A stretch of 64,000 bases of DNA from Qaidamihabitans albus (GCF_016464705.1 NZ_JAEHOB010000008.1:1-64000), one strand, 5' to 3'. Positions 1 through 10,368 are shown, numbered from the stretch's first letter. Notes: generated by a model from the letters alone, not told the origin. Numbers and translations: made by a program.

Positions 1-17
1 ACCGGCAATGTAGCCAG

Positions 18-1250
18 CTACAACACCAACGGAGCAGTCGCTGCGGGCTTGCGAGCCAGCGTGCGGACGTCACGGCTCAGCAAGGTCAACAGCGTGACGA
101 GCACGATCAACGCCGCGCCGCCGAGCAGCGTGGCGTCCCGGCCGAAGTGCTCGGCGAGCGGGCCCGCGGCGACCTCACCCACCGGCAGCGCGATGTACGA
201 GCCGAGCATGTCGTAGGAGTAGACGCGGGCCAGCCGGTCGGCGGGGATGTTCTCCTGCAGCGACACGTCCCACGCGACGACGAACTGCTCCAGCGCCACC
301 CCGGCGAAGAACATCACGAAGATCAGCGGCACGAGTGCCGGGGCCCCGGCGAGCACGACGAGCGGAACGGCGTCGAACAGGGTCACCGCCACGCCGATCC
401 GCAGTGCCCTGCGCGGCTGCCAGCGCGCGACCAGCACGCCACCGGCGAACGCGCCCGTGGTCTCGGCGGCGAGCACGAAACCCCAGCCCGCCCGGCCGAT
501 CGTGTCGTCGGCGATCGCCGGGCCGAGGACCACGACACAGCCGGCGATCACGGCGTTGACGACCATGAACTGCGCCACCACGAGCCAGACCCACCGCCGC
601 GCGGTGAACTCCCGCCAGCCCTCGGCGAGGTCGGCGAGGGGCCGCGCACCGCCGGACCGCGGCAGCCGCACCGCTCCGACACCGCGGTAGGCGACGGCCG
701 CGAGCAGGAACATCCCGGCGTTGACGGCGATGGCCCAGCCGGGTCCGGCTCCGGCCGCCAGGACGCCGCCGAGTGCGGCACCGGTGATGCGACCGGTGTT
801 CGAGCCCATCCGCACCAGCGCGTTGGCCTGGGTGAGCAGGCCCGCGGGCACGGTCTGCGGGGTGAGTGCCGCGGCCGCGGGCAGCGAGATCGCGGCGACC
901 GCGCCGTTGCCGAGGCTCAGCGCCACCAGCAGCGGGACCGACGAGAATCCACACAGGACGCTCGCGGCGATGAGGCCCTGCGTCAGGGTCGCGGCGATCT
1001 CGGTGCCCTGGAGGATCAGTGACCGGGGCAGCCGGTCGGCGAGCACGCCGCCGAACAGGAGCAGCACCACGCTCGCCAGTGACCTGGCCCCGACGACGAC
1101 ACCGAGATCCACCAGCGAGCCGGTCAGGTCGAGTACCGCGAACGCGAGCGCGACCGGGGCGATGGCGTTTCCGATCTCGGCGAATGTGCGACCGCAGAAC
1201 AGCCAACGGAAACCACGATGTCCCAGCGGTTCCCGCAGCCGCGGGCTCAC
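18..1250 (-). CDS. MFS transporter (drug/siderophore exporter-like)
   Basis: Integral membrane transporter of the major facilitator superfamily, about 410 residues, as expected for a 12-helix MFS protein. The N-terminal helix region (FRWLFCGRTFAEIGNAI) and the loop after helix 2-3 (GGVLADRLPRS, the MFS motif A position) are typical of the MFS_3/EntS-like exporters of enterobactin and drugs. The reading frame is open further upstream to 1406, but that part is antisense to a decayed aldo/keto reductase and has no transporter character, so the GTG at 1250 (VSPRLREPLG) is preferred. The substrate cannot be told from sequence. The stop lies at the window's left edge, so downstream context is missing. 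Confidence 0.85.
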   Translation of the reverse strand: MSPRLREPLGHRGFRWLFCGRTFAEIGNAIAPVALAFAVLDLTGSLVDLGVVVGARSLASVVLLLFGGVLADRLPRSLILQGTEIAATLTQGLIAASVLCGFSSVPLLVALSLGNGAVAAISLPAAAALTPQTVPAGLLTQANALVRMGSNTGRITGAALGGVLAAGAGPGWAIAVNAGMFLLAAVAYRGVGAVRLPRSGGARPLADLAEGWREFTARRWVWLVVAQFMVVNAVIAGCVVVLGPAIADDTIGRAGWGFVLAAETTGAFAGGVLVARWQPRRALRIGVAVTLFDAVPLVVLAGAPALVPLIFVMFFAGVALEQFVVAWDVSLQENIPADRLARVYSYDMLGSYIALPVGEVAAGPLAEHFGRDATLLGGAALIVLVTLLTLLSRDVRTLARKPAATAPLVL

Positions 1251-1329
1251 CGCCTGCCCGGACGTGTGTCCTCGACCATGTGCGGGGAGTGTTCTCGCAG
1301 GTCGGCCGGTCGTCAACGGGTTATCGGGC

Positions 1330-1513
1330 CGGCGGATCTGCTTCGGCACGTGGCCGCCCGGCGGGGACCGGGTTCGTTCGACGAGGCCGCTGCGGCGATC
1401 CGGCATGCCCGAGAACCGGGCGTCAACTTCTTCGACACCGCGCAGGCATACGGCCTTGGATCACCGCCAAGGGCGTGCAGGTGCAGGGCGCCAGCCCCGG
1501 AGGCATCGCCTGA
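1330..1513 (+). pseudogene. aldo/keto reductase remnant
   Basis: Short decayed fragment of an aldo/keto reductase. One frame reads RRICFGTWPPGGD (from 1330), a second frame reads GSFDEAAAAIRHAREPGVNF and continues FFDTAQAYGLG (1371-1460), which is the family's cofactor/active-site start with the catalytic Asp and Tyr. After an internal deletion of most of the gene, a third frame reads ITAKGVQVQGASPGGIA and stops at 1513, resembling the family C-terminus. Two frame changes and loss of roughly 250 residues make this non-functional. It lies between the MFS gene and the acyltransferase gene, both on the other strand. Confidence 0.75.
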
Positions 1514-1520
1514 TCCGCGT

Positions 1521-2885
1521 CTACCTGGTGGTGTACTCGAGTTCGGCCAGCGATGTGTCGAGGTGGGTCAGGATGCGCTGCAGGTGCGGCACGCTGCGCC
1601 GGCAGCCGGTGATGCCGAAGTCGAGGCTGTCGCCGCTGCTGGTGAGCGTGATGTTGAGCGCCTGGCCGTCCAGCAGCACCGACGCCGGGTAGATCCCGTC
1701 CAGCTGGGCCCCGTTCCAGTACATCTGCTTGCGCGGGCCGGGCACGTTCGAGATGACGAGGTTGAACGGCGGACGGGTGTGGTTCACGAAGCCCGGCAGG
1801 GGCGAACCGCCCAGTGTCGCCACGTTCACGGCCGACAGCGCGAGCATCTGCAGCGGCGAGAGCTCCTTGAACAGCCGCTTGCCGTCCGCCATCGACCGGG
1901 CGATCACCGCGAGCCGCTCGGCGGGCGACGACCGGTCGGTGCCGAGGTTGCACAGCAGCGCGCCGATCTGGTTGCCCGCCGCGTCGGCGGAGTCGGAGCG
2001 CTTGCGCATCGACACCGGCACCATCGCCACCAGCGGTGCGTCCGGGAGCGCCCGCTGCTCGATCAGGTAGTCGCGCAGCGCGCCCGCGCACATGGCCAGC
2101 ACCACGTCGTTGCGGGACACGCCTGCGGCCGTGGCCACCCCGCGTACCCGTTCCAGCGGCCACGACTGGGCGGCGAACCGGCGGGCGCCGCCGATCGGCA
2201 CGTTGAGCATGGTCCTGGGCGCCTGCAGCGGCAGCGTCAGCGCATGCTCGCGGAACGCCTCGTTGGCCACCTTGAACGCGGCGGGCGCCAGCCCCGCGAG
2301 CTGGTTCACCGTGCCGCGCGCCGAGCGCAGCAGCTGCCCGGGACCGGGCTTGCGGCGTTCGCGCGGCGGCCTGCGCGAACCCCACGGCGGCGGGCAGTCC
2401 ATCGCCGTGGGGTCGTCACTGAGGATGCCCTGCAGATGCCGCAGCGCCGCCACGCCGTCCATCACCGAGTGGTGCATCTTGCTGTACATCGCGAAGCGGT
2501 CGTCGTGCAGACCCTCGATGAGATGGATCTCCCAGAGCGGCCGGTGCCGGTCGAGCAGTGTGCTGTGCCAGCGGGACGTCAGCTCGAGCAGTTCCCGCAC
2601 CCGGCCCGGCTGCGGCAGCGCGGAGTGCCGGAAGTGGTAGTTCAGATCGAGGTCGTCGTCCTCGGTCCACGCCAGGTAGCCCATGGTGTTCACCGGCTTG
2701 GCGACGCGGCGCCGGAACAGGCTGCGCACGCCGGTGTTCTCCAGCATGTCGTGGCGCAGCTTGCTCAGGTAGTCGGGCCCCGCGCCCTCGGGCTTGGTGA
2801 ACAGCTGGAGGCCGCCGACGTGCATCGGATGCTCCCGGGTCTCGATGAGGAGGAACATCGAGTCCGTCACTGGCATCATTGGCAT
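1521..2885 (-). CDS. wax ester synthase/diacylglycerol acyltransferase (WS/DGAT family)
   Basis: Acyl-CoA-dependent O-acyltransferase making triacylglycerol or wax esters, typically at the membrane or lipid droplet surface of actinobacteria. The 454-residue length is normal for the family. The active-site motif HHxxxDG is present as HHSVMDG at about residues 138-144, preceded by PLWEIHLIEGL. The C-terminal NLVISNVPGP block of the DUF1298 domain is also visible. The start at 2885 (MPMMPVTDSMF) follows an AGGTGAGG ribosome site; 21 extra upstream codons are open but lack family character. It faces the GST-like gene at 2996 divergently. Confidence 0.9.
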   Translation of the reverse strand: MPMMPVTDSMFLLIETREHPMHVGGLQLFTKPEGAGPDYLSKLRHDMLENTGVRSLFRRRVAKPVNTMGYLAWTEDDDLDLNYHFRHSALPQPGRVRELLELTSRWHSTLLDRHRPLWEIHLIEGLHDDRFAMYSKMHHSVMDGVAALRHLQGILSDDPTAMDCPPPWGSRRPPRERRKPGPGQLLRSARGTVNQLAGLAPAAFKVANEAFREHALTLPLQAPRTMLNVPIGGARRFAAQSWPLERVRGVATAAGVSRNDVVLAMCAGALRDYLIEQRALPDAPLVAMVPVSMRKRSDSADAAGNQIGALLCNLGTDRSSPAERLAVIARSMADGKRLFKELSPLQMLALSAVNVATLGGSPLPGFVNHTRPPFNLVISNVPGPRKQMYWNGAQLDGIYPASVLLDGQALNITLTSSGDSLDFGITGCRRSVPHLQRILTHLDTSLAELEYTTR

Positions 2886-2959
2886 CAGCCTCACCTCGCT
2901 CGCTCTGCCTGCGCTGTGTGTGCACGCCGAGTGGCTGAGTCTACGCACCTCGCGACGCC

Positions 2960-2988
2960 CTGACCGTCGCGCGAAACGCGACTATCGT
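2960..2988 (+). promoter_or_regulatory. putative leaderless promoter of the GST-like gene
   Basis: A -35-like CTGACC (2960-2965) and a -10 box TATCGT (2983-2988) are separated by 17 nt. The -10 ends 7 nt before the ATG at 2996, so transcription would begin at or next to the start codon. Confidence 0.5.
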
Positions 2989-2995
2989 CGGTGAC

Positions 2996-3997
2996 ATGAC
3001 GATCCCGACCGATCCGGAGACGGGTGAGTTCCACCGGGCTCCGAACCACTTCGCCGCCCGCATCACCGCCGACGGCAGGGACGGCTGGCCGGTCGAGCCC
3101 GGCCGCTACCGGCTCGTCGTGAGCCGCGCCTGTCCCTGGGCGAGCCGTGGCCTCGTGGTGCGCAGACTGCTCGGCCTCGAGCACGTGCTCTCCCTGGCGG
3201 TTGCCGATCCGATCCAGGACGAGCGGAGCTGGCGGTTCACCCTCGACCCGGGCGACGTGGACCCGGTGCTCGGCATCAAGTACCTGAGCGAGGCGTACTA
3301 CAAGGCCGACCCCGACTACACGGGCGGCATCAGCGTGCCCGCCGTCGTGGACGTACCCAGCGGCAGGCTGGTCACCAACGACTACCCGCAGATCACGCTG
3401 GACCTCTCCACCGAATGGAAGGCCCACCACCGCGAAGGTGCGCCCGACCTCTACCCCGAGCCACTGCGCGAGGAGATCGACGAGGTCAACCGCGCCGTGC
3501 ACGCCGACGTCAACGCCGCCGTGTACGAGGCGGGCTTCGCCACCAAGCAACCCGCCTACGAGGACGCGTACGACCGCCTGTTCGCCCGGCTCGACGAGCT
3601 GTCCCGGCGCCTGGAGACCCAGCGCTACCTGGTCGGCGACACCATCACCGAGGCCGACATCCGGCTGTTCACCACGCTGGTGCGCTTCGACGCCGTCTAC
3701 CACGGGCACTTCAAGTGCAACCGCAACAAGCTCGCCGAGATGCCGGTGCTGTGGGCCTACGCCCGGGATCTCTTCCAGACGCCCGGATTCGGCGACACGG
3801 TCGACTTCGACCACATCAAGCGGCACTACTACCAGGTGCACGAGCAGGTCAACCCGACCAGGATCGTGCCGAAGGGACCCGACCTGTCGTGGTGGGCGAC
3901 GCCGCACGGCAGGGAGGACCTCGGTGGGCGGCCGTTCGGCGACGGCACCCCGCCCGGCCCGCCGCCGGCCACGGAGATCCTGCCCGCCCAGTGGTGA
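2996..3997 (+). CDS. glutathione S-transferase family protein, S-glutathionyl-(hydro)quinone reductase type
   Basis: Cytosolic Xi-class GST/ECM4-YqjG family enzyme of 333 residues; the family reductively removes a thiol adduct from hydroquinones. The catalytic motif is CPWA with Cys46 (SRACPWASRG). An N-terminal thioredoxin-like half and a C-terminal helical half with YLVGDTITEADIRLFTTLVR follow the family plan. Actinobacteria of this group usually use mycothiol rather than glutathione, so the natural thiol may be mycothiol; that is inference. The start follows a leaderless-type -10 box. The next gene begins 45 nt downstream with its own promoter-like sequence. Confidence 0.88.
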   Translation: MTIPTDPETGEFHRAPNHFAARITADGRDGWPVEPGRYRLVVSRACPWASRGLVVRRLLGLEHVLSLAVADPIQDERSWRFTLDPGDVDPVLGIKYLSEAYYKADPDYTGGISVPAVVDVPSGRLVTNDYPQITLDLSTEWKAHHREGAPDLYPEPLREEIDEVNRAVHADVNAAVYEAGFATKQPAYEDAYDRLFARLDELSRRLETQRYLVGDTITEADIRLFTTLVRFDAVYHGHFKCNRNKLAEMPVLWAYARDLFQTPGFGDTVDFDHIKRHYYQVHEQVNPTRIVPKGPDLSWWATPHGREDLGGRPFGDGTPPGPPPATEILPAQW

Positions 3998-4029
3998 GCG
4001 CCCGGTCACGGACCGTCCGCGCCGGGTCG

Positions 4030-4035
4030 TATCCT
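4030..4035 (+). promoter_or_regulatory. putative leaderless -10 box (TATCCT)
   Basis: TATCCT ends 6 nt before the GTG start at 4042 of the TPP enzyme. This is the spacing expected when transcription starts at the first base of the start codon. No convincing ribosome site lies between them. Confidence 0.5.
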
Positions 4036-4041
4036 CGCCCC

Positions 4042-5673
4042 GTGTCGCAGACCGGAGCTCAGCGCCTCGTCGAAGTCCTGACCGAGGTCGGCGCGGAGGT
4101 CGTCTTCGGCCTGCCGGGGGTGCACAACCTGCCGATCTGGGAGGCGCTCGCGTCCTCGGGCATCCGGCTCGTCGGTGTGCGGCACGAGCAGGCGGCGGGC
4201 TACGCAGCCGACGGCTACGCCCGCGCGACCGGCAGGCTCGGGGTCGCGCTGGTGACCACCGGCCCCGGTGCGGCGAACACACTCGGTGCGGTCGGGGAGG
4301 CGATGGCCTCGGCGTCGCCGGTGCTCGTCATCGCCACCGACATCCCGTCCACGCTGCGCCGTCCCGGCACGGTGCGCGGCGTGCTGCACGAGACCAGCGA
4401 CCAGCAGGCGATGTTCGCGCCGGTCACCAAGGCGGGCTTCACGGTCGGCCACCCCGACACGATCACCCCGGTGCTCGTGCGCGCGACCCGGCTGGCGCTA
4501 CAGCCGCAGAGCGGACCGGTGTACGTCGGCATCCCGACCGACTTCCTGCACGAGGAGGTGGCCCACCAGCCCGGGACGGAGCCGACCGAGAGCATCCCCG
4601 CGCTCGGCGTCGAGGACCTGGACCGGGCGCGCGACGTGCTCGGGGCGGCCGAGCGGCCGCTCATCTGGGCGGGCGGGGGTGCGCTGCGCTCAGCGGCTGG
4701 CGACGTCCTCGGCGACCTCGCGGAGCGGCTGGCCGCTCCGATCGTCACCACCTTCGCCGCTCGCGGCCTCGTGCCGCCCGACCATCCGTGTCTCGCGTCC
4801 AACCCGGTGCACGCGCCGGAGGTCGGCGTGCTGTGGGACGAGGCCGACGTCGTGCTCGCCGTCGGCACCGACTTCGACGGCCTGATGACGCAGAACTGGC
4901 TGATGCCACAGCCGCCGAAGCTCGTCGCCATCAACGTCGACGCCGCCGACGCGGCCAAGAACTACCCGCCGGACCTGCTGTTGCGGGGAGACGCGCGGGA
5001 GGTCGCCGCATTGCTGCTCGACGGCCTGCCGGAACGGCCGGGGCTGAACGCGCTGAGCCGCAGGCTCGACGAGATCGAGCTCCGGGTGCGGCGGCGGATC
5101 CGCAAGGAGGAGCCGCAGGCCGCGGAGTTTCTCGCCGCGCTGGGGGAGACGCTGCCGGAGAACTCGGTGCTGGTGTCCGACATGTGCGTCGCCGGGTACT
5201 GGGTCGGTGGCTTCCACCGCATCGCCGCTCCACGCAAGCTCGCCTACCCGATGGGCTGGGGCACGCTCGGCTTCGGCTTCCCGGCCTCGCTGGGCGTCGC
5301 CGCGGCCGGCTCGGGGCGGGCGGTGTGCATCACCGGTGACGGCGGGTTCCTCTACGGCTGCGCGGAACTCGCCACGGCGATCCAGGAGAACCTGCCGATC
5401 ACGGTCGTCATCGTCGACGACGGGGGCTACGGCATGCTTCGCTACGACCAGACCCGCGCCGGGTTGCCACACCGGGGGGTGGACCTCGTGACGCCGGACT
5501 TCGTGGGGCTCGCCAAGTCCTTCGGCGTGCACGCCGACCGGGTCGACGGGTTCGGCCGCGCGTTCCGCAGGTTGCTCCGCGAGTTCACCCGTGCCGACGA
5601 ACCCAACGTGCTCGTGGTGACCGCGGAGCTGAGCCCGCCGCTGAACACCTCGCCACGGTGGTACCGCAAATGA
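4042..5673 (+). CDS. thiamine pyrophosphate-dependent enzyme, acetolactate-synthase-like
   Basis: TPP-dependent decarboxylase or carboligase of 543 residues with the three-domain POX/ALS fold. The catalytic Glu49 lies in VRHEQAAGYAADGYAR, and the TPP/Mg motif GDGGF begins near residue 432, followed by IVDDGGYGMLR. In biosynthetic acetolactate synthase the second half of that motif is usually NN, so this is a divergent member and the substrate is open. GTG 4042 is chosen because homology begins there and a TATCCT box ends 6 nt before it, although the frame is open to 3415. It is followed 24 nt later by a CoA-binding protein, aldehyde dehydrogenase and CoA-transferase, suggesting a 2-oxoacid or acyl-CoA pathway rather than valine synthesis. 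Confidence 0.85.
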   Translation: MSQTGAQRLVEVLTEVGAEVVFGLPGVHNLPIWEALASSGIRLVGVRHEQAAGYAADGYARATGRLGVALVTTGPGAANTLGAVGEAMASASPVLVIATDIPSTLRRPGTVRGVLHETSDQQAMFAPVTKAGFTVGHPDTITPVLVRATRLALQPQSGPVYVGIPTDFLHEEVAHQPGTEPTESIPALGVEDLDRARDVLGAAERPLIWAGGGALRSAAGDVLGDLAERLAAPIVTTFAARGLVPPDHPCLASNPVHAPEVGVLWDEADVVLAVGTDFDGLMTQNWLMPQPPKLVAINVDAADAAKNYPPDLLLRGDAREVAALLLDGLPERPGLNALSRRLDEIELRVRRRIRKEEPQAAEFLAALGETLPENSVLVSDMCVAGYWVGGFHRIAAPRKLAYPMGWGTLGFGFPASLGVAAAGSGRAVCITGDGGFLYGCAELATAIQENLPITVVIVDDGGYGMLRYDQTRAGLPHRGVDLVTPDFVGLAKSFGVHADRVDGFGRAFRRLLREFTRADEPNVLVVTAELSPPLNTSPRWYRK

Positions 5674-5697
5674 CCAGTTCGAGCGGAGGATGACCCG

Positions 5698-6113
5698 ATG
5701 GACGACACCCCTGAGCGGATCCTGCGGGAGGCCACGACGATCGCCGTGGTGGGGCTGAGCCGCGACCCCGGCAAGGAGGCGCATTCGGTGCCCGCGGTGA
5801 TGCAGGCGGCCGGGTTCCGGATCATCCCGGTGAACCCGGTGGCCGGCACGCTGCTCGGCGAGCGCGTGTATCGCAGCCTCACCGACATTCCCGAGCCGGT
5901 GGACCTGGTGGACGTGTTCCGGCCCTCGGCGGAGGCGGCGAGCGTGGCCCGCGAGGCCGCCGCCATCGGGGCGAAGGCGCTGTGGTTGCAGCAGGGCATC
6001 GTGTCGGCGGAGGCCCGCGCCATCGCGGCGGAGGCCGGCATGGACTACGTCGAGGACAGGTGCGTGGCGGTCGTGCGCGCGGTCGCCGGAATCCGGAAGG
6101 AGAGCAACGACTG

Positions 6114-6114
<1 letters not shown>
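5698..6114 (+). CDS. CoA-binding domain protein (YccU/COG1832 type)
   Basis: Small Rossmann-fold protein of 138 residues, full length for the YccU-type CoA-binding family. It shows the N-terminal [18 protein letters not shown] nucleotide/CoA-binding loop, the [16 protein letters not shown] segment and [13 protein letters not shown], which are family signatures. A GGAGGA ribosome site precedes the ATG. Its stop codon overlaps the next start (TGATG at 6112-6116), so it is translationally coupled to the aldehyde dehydrogenase. The family's exact role is not established; in this operon it may carry or sense acyl-CoA. Confidence 0.88.
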
Positions 6115-7519
<1,405 letters not shown>

Positions 7520-7520
<1 letters not shown>

Positions 7521-8710
7521 TGCGGCCGCTGGACGGACTCCGCGTGCTCGATCTCTCGCGCGTGCTCGCCGGGCCGTACTGCACGCAGTACCTCGGCGAG
7601 ATGGGCGCGGACGTGATCAAGGTCGAACCGCCGTCCGGGGACGACACGCGTGGCTGGGGTCCGCCGTTCGTCGGGGAGACCGGCGAGGCCGTGTACTTCC
7701 TCGCGGCGAACCGGAACAAGCGCGGCATCGTGCTCGACCTCAAGACGGAGCGGGGCCGGGAGGCGCTGCGCAGGCTCGCCGCAGGGGCGGACGTGCTCGT
7801 GGAGAACTTCCGGCCCGGCACGCTGGAGAAGTGGGGCCTGGACTACGAGCGGCTCGCCGAGTCGAACCCGCGGCTGATCCACGTGTCGATCACCGGGTTC
7901 GGCCAGACCGGTCCCTACCGCGACCGGGCGGGTTACGACCTCGTCGCGCAGGGCATGGGCGGCGTGATGGGGCTGACCGGTGAGCCGGACGGGCCGCCGG
8001 CGAAGGTGGGTCTGCCGGTCGCCGACCTCAACGCGGGCACGTGGGCGATCATCGGGGTGCTGATGGCGTTGCAGGCGCGGCACGGCACCGGCCGTGGGCA
8101 GTACCTCGACGTGTCGCTGCTGGACGCGCAGGTGGCGTGGCACGTCTACGCGGCAGGGGCGCACTTCTACGACGCGCCGCGGCCACGGCGGATGGGCTCG
8201 GCGCACCCGAGCATCGTGCCGTACCAGGCGTATCCGGTCGCCGACGGCTGGCTGAACGTGGCGATCGGCAGCGAGAAGCTGTGGCGCCGGTTCTGCGCGG
8301 TGCTGGGGCTGGATATCGCGGAGGATCCCCGGTTCGCGAGCAACGCGGCGCGGGCGGCGCACCGGGAGGAGCTCAACGAGCGGCTCACGGCGGTGCTGCG
8401 CACACGGACCGCGCACGAGTGGATGGCCGACTTCGACGCCGCGGGCATCCCCGCAGGGCCGATCAACACGATCGACGAGGTGTACGAGGACGCGTGGGCG
8501 CGGGAGCGGGAGCAGGTGGTGCGGCTGCCGCATCCGGGCATCGGTACCTATGTCGGCACGGGCTTCCCGGTCAAGGCTTCGGCCACCCCGGTGGCGCCCA
8601 CCTCGGCGCCACCGACCCTCGGCCAGCACACACACGAGGTGCTCGCCGAACTCGGCTACTCGGACCAGGAGATCGCGGAGCTGACTCGTGAGTGCGGACA
8701 CGAGTTCTAA
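7520..8710 (+). CDS. CaiB/BaiF (class III) CoA-transferase
   Basis: Family III acyl-CoA:carboxylate CoA-transferase, 396 residues, the normal length. It begins LDGLRVLDLSRVLAGPYCTQ, contains KVEPPSGDDTRGWGPP and LVENFRPGTLEKWGLDY, and has DVSLLDAQ around the position of the catalytic Asp of formyl-CoA transferase. The C-terminal part carries AGIPAGPINTIDEV. The ATG overlaps the aldehyde dehydrogenase stop by one base, so the four genes from 4042 to here look like one transcription unit. Its TAA stop lies inside a long palindrome that probably ends the operon. Acyl substrate not deducible. Confidence 0.93.
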
Positions 8711-8731
8711 CTCGTGTGCTCACTCACGAGT
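8684..8731. repeat. palindromic gene-end repeat, copy 1
   Basis: 48-bp palindrome with 23-bp arms, two mismatches and a 2-nt centre (GAGTTCTAACTC core; CGTGAGTG/CACTCACG ends). It contains both the TAA stop of the CoA-transferase (8708-8710) and the TGA stop of the convergent reductase (8720-8722), so it probably terminates transcription from both sides. Confidence 0.8.
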
Positions 8732-9106
8732 CAGGAACAGGAAGTGGCCGACGTCGACCAGGTTCAGGACGTCGCGGACGCCGGGCGGCATGGCCCGCCG
8801 GGCCTCGTCGCGCACGACGCGGGGCTCGGTGAGCCGTACGCTGCCGCCGCGGGTCCGGAGGTCGCAACCGCCCGCGGCCACCACGTTCCGGACCCAGTCG
8901 GCGTCCGGGCCGTACGTCAGCGGCACGACGTAGCCGTCCCGCGTGCGGAAGACGTTGACCGGGGTCCGGTAGAGGCGGCCGGAGCCGCGGCCGCGATGCG
9001 TGACGACGCCGAATCCGGGCAGGGCGCCCGCGAAGGGCCGGGTGATCCTGTTGGTCACCACCCGGTTGAACCGGGCCAGTCGGCGGGGAAGCACCACGGC
9101 GACCAC
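8720..9106 (-). CDS. nitroreductase/deazaflavin-dependent oxidoreductase family protein
   Basis: Small protein of about 128 residues belonging to the F420H2-dependent (Ddn-like, DUF385) flavin/deazaflavin reductase family. Recognisable blocks are HRGRGSGRLYRTPV, the family's conserved GRKSGRxRxTPV equivalent, then DGYVVPLTYGPDADWVRNV and the C-terminal ARRAMPPGVRDVLNL. The start is uncertain: GTG codons at 9106, 9097 and 9094 are all possible, and the frame is open to 9646 without family character. It is divergent from the MFS gene at 9151, only about 45 nt away. Substrate unknown. Confidence 0.8.
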   Translation of the reverse strand: MVAVVLPRRLARFNRVVTNRITRPFAGALPGFGVVTHRGRGSGRLYRTPVNVFRTRDGYVVPLTYGPDADWVRNVVAAGGCDLRTRGGSVRLTEPRVVRDEARRAMPPGVRDVLNLVDVGHFLFLTRE

Positions 9107-9138
9107 GATAACCGTGCGACAACCACGCCGCAGCGAGT

Positions 9139-9144
9139 TAGCCT
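9139..9144 (+). promoter_or_regulatory. putative leaderless -10 box (TAGCCT)
   Basis: TAGCCT ends 6 nt before the ATG at 9151, the spacing seen at other apparently leaderless genes in this window. A TGCGAC at 9115-9120 could act as -35. It supports ATG 9151 as the ancestral start of the interrupted MFS gene. Confidence 0.45.
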
Positions 9145-9150
9145 GTTGCC

Positions 9151-10368
9151 ATGCCGTTTCGTTGACGCACTGTCCCGCTCCAGGCCCGCCCGCTCGTCCG
9201 GCTGACGCTCGGCTGGGCCCTGCTCGCGGACAGCGTTCCGATCTACCCGCTGTACGCGCTGCTGTTCGCCGACACCGGCCTTTCGCATGCCGAGATCTCG
9301 GCGCTGTTCGCGCTGTGGTCGGTGGTCGGCATCGTCGCCGAGATTCCCACCGGTGCGCTCGCCGACCGCTTCTCCCGCCGGACTTCGCTGGTCGTCGCCG
9401 GGTTGCTGCAGGCGGCCGGTTACGCGCTCTGGGTCGCACTGCCCGGTTTCCCCGCGTTCGCGGCCGGCTTCGTGCTGTGGGGACTCGGCGGTTCGTTCGT
9501 GTCCGGAGCCCTGCAGGCGCTGCTGTACGACGGCCTCGTCGCGCACGGCGCGCAGCGGCACTACGCACACGTGTACGGGCAGGTGGAGGCCGTGGGCCTG
9601 CTCGCGCAGCTGCCTGCCGCCGCCGCGGCGACCGTGCTGTTCTCACTCGGCGACTACGAGCTGGTCGGCTGGGTCAGCGTGGCGACCTGCCTCGGCGCCG
9701 CCGCGCTGGCGTCGCGGCTGCCCGAGCCGCCGCGCTCGGCAGGCGAGGAGCCGGACACGGGCTACCTGCCGACGTTGCGTGCCGGAGTTGCCCAGGCCTT
9801 CGTGCGTCCGGTGGTGCGCCGGGCGGTGCTCGCCGTGGCGCTGCTGACCGGGCTGGACGCACTGGAGGAGTACTTCCCGCTGCTCGCGCAGGACTGGGGC
9901 GTCGCCACGGGGGTGATCCCGCTGGCGATGGTGGCGATCCCGTTCGCCGGAGCCGTCGGGGCGGCACTCGGTGGTCGTGCCGGCCGGCTTGGCCCGGTCG
10001 CGCTCGGCCTGACGCTCGGCGCCGGAGCCCTGCTGCTGGCGGGTACGGGACTCGCGGCACATCCGGCCGGGCTGGCCGGTGTCGCCGTGTTCTACGGCCT
10101 CTACCGGATGGTTCTCGTCGTTGCCGACGCGCGGCTGCAGGACCGCATCGAAGGGCCCGCCAGGGCGACGGTGACCTCCGTGGCCGGGCTGGCGACCGAC
10201 CTGGCCGTCTTCGTCGTCTACGCCGCGTGGGTGCTCGGGGCGGTGCTCGCGGCGGCCACGCTGGTGTTGCTGGTGGCCGCCGCGCTGCCGTACGCCCTTC
10301 GCGCGCCCCGGCCGGGTTCCGAGCCGGCCGGGGCGCGCGAGGGCAACCGGCCGGTACTGCCGACGTGA
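9151..10368 (+). CDS. MFS transporter, in-frame TGA at codon 5
   Basis: Major facilitator superfamily protein. The frame from ATG 9151 encodes MPFR, a TGA at 9163-9165, then RTVPLQARPLVRLTLGWALL, the natural first helix, and about 400 residues of 12-helix transporter with the motif-A loop EIPTGALADRFSRR and a second-half loop GGRAGRLGP. No ATG or GTG lies between the TGA and the end of helix 1; the first in-frame GTG/ATG (about 9316-9322) would remove helix 1. The -10 box before 9151 argues that this was the true start. Either the gene is inactivated, starts at a rare CTG after the TGA, or the base is an assembly error. Substrate unknown. Confidence 0.65.

Noticed and set aside
1251-1406. N-terminal extension of the MFS gene to 1406
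   Set aside because: It is antisense to the aldo/keto reductase remnant, Arg/Pro-rich and has no helix or family character; GTG 1250 gives a normal MFS length.
4042-5673. Oxalyl-CoA decarboxylase paired with formyl-CoA transferase
   Set aside because: The CoA-transferase pairing is suggestive, but no specific oxalyl-CoA decarboxylase signature is recognised, so only a general TPP call is made.
8684-8731. Terminal inverted repeats of an insertion sequence
   Set aside because: Each palindrome is a self-contained hairpin; no transposase lies between any two copies and no target duplications are seen.
9163-9165. TGA read as selenocysteine
   Set aside because: Position 5 of a transporter has no reason for selenocysteine, and no selenocysteine element or machinery is seen.
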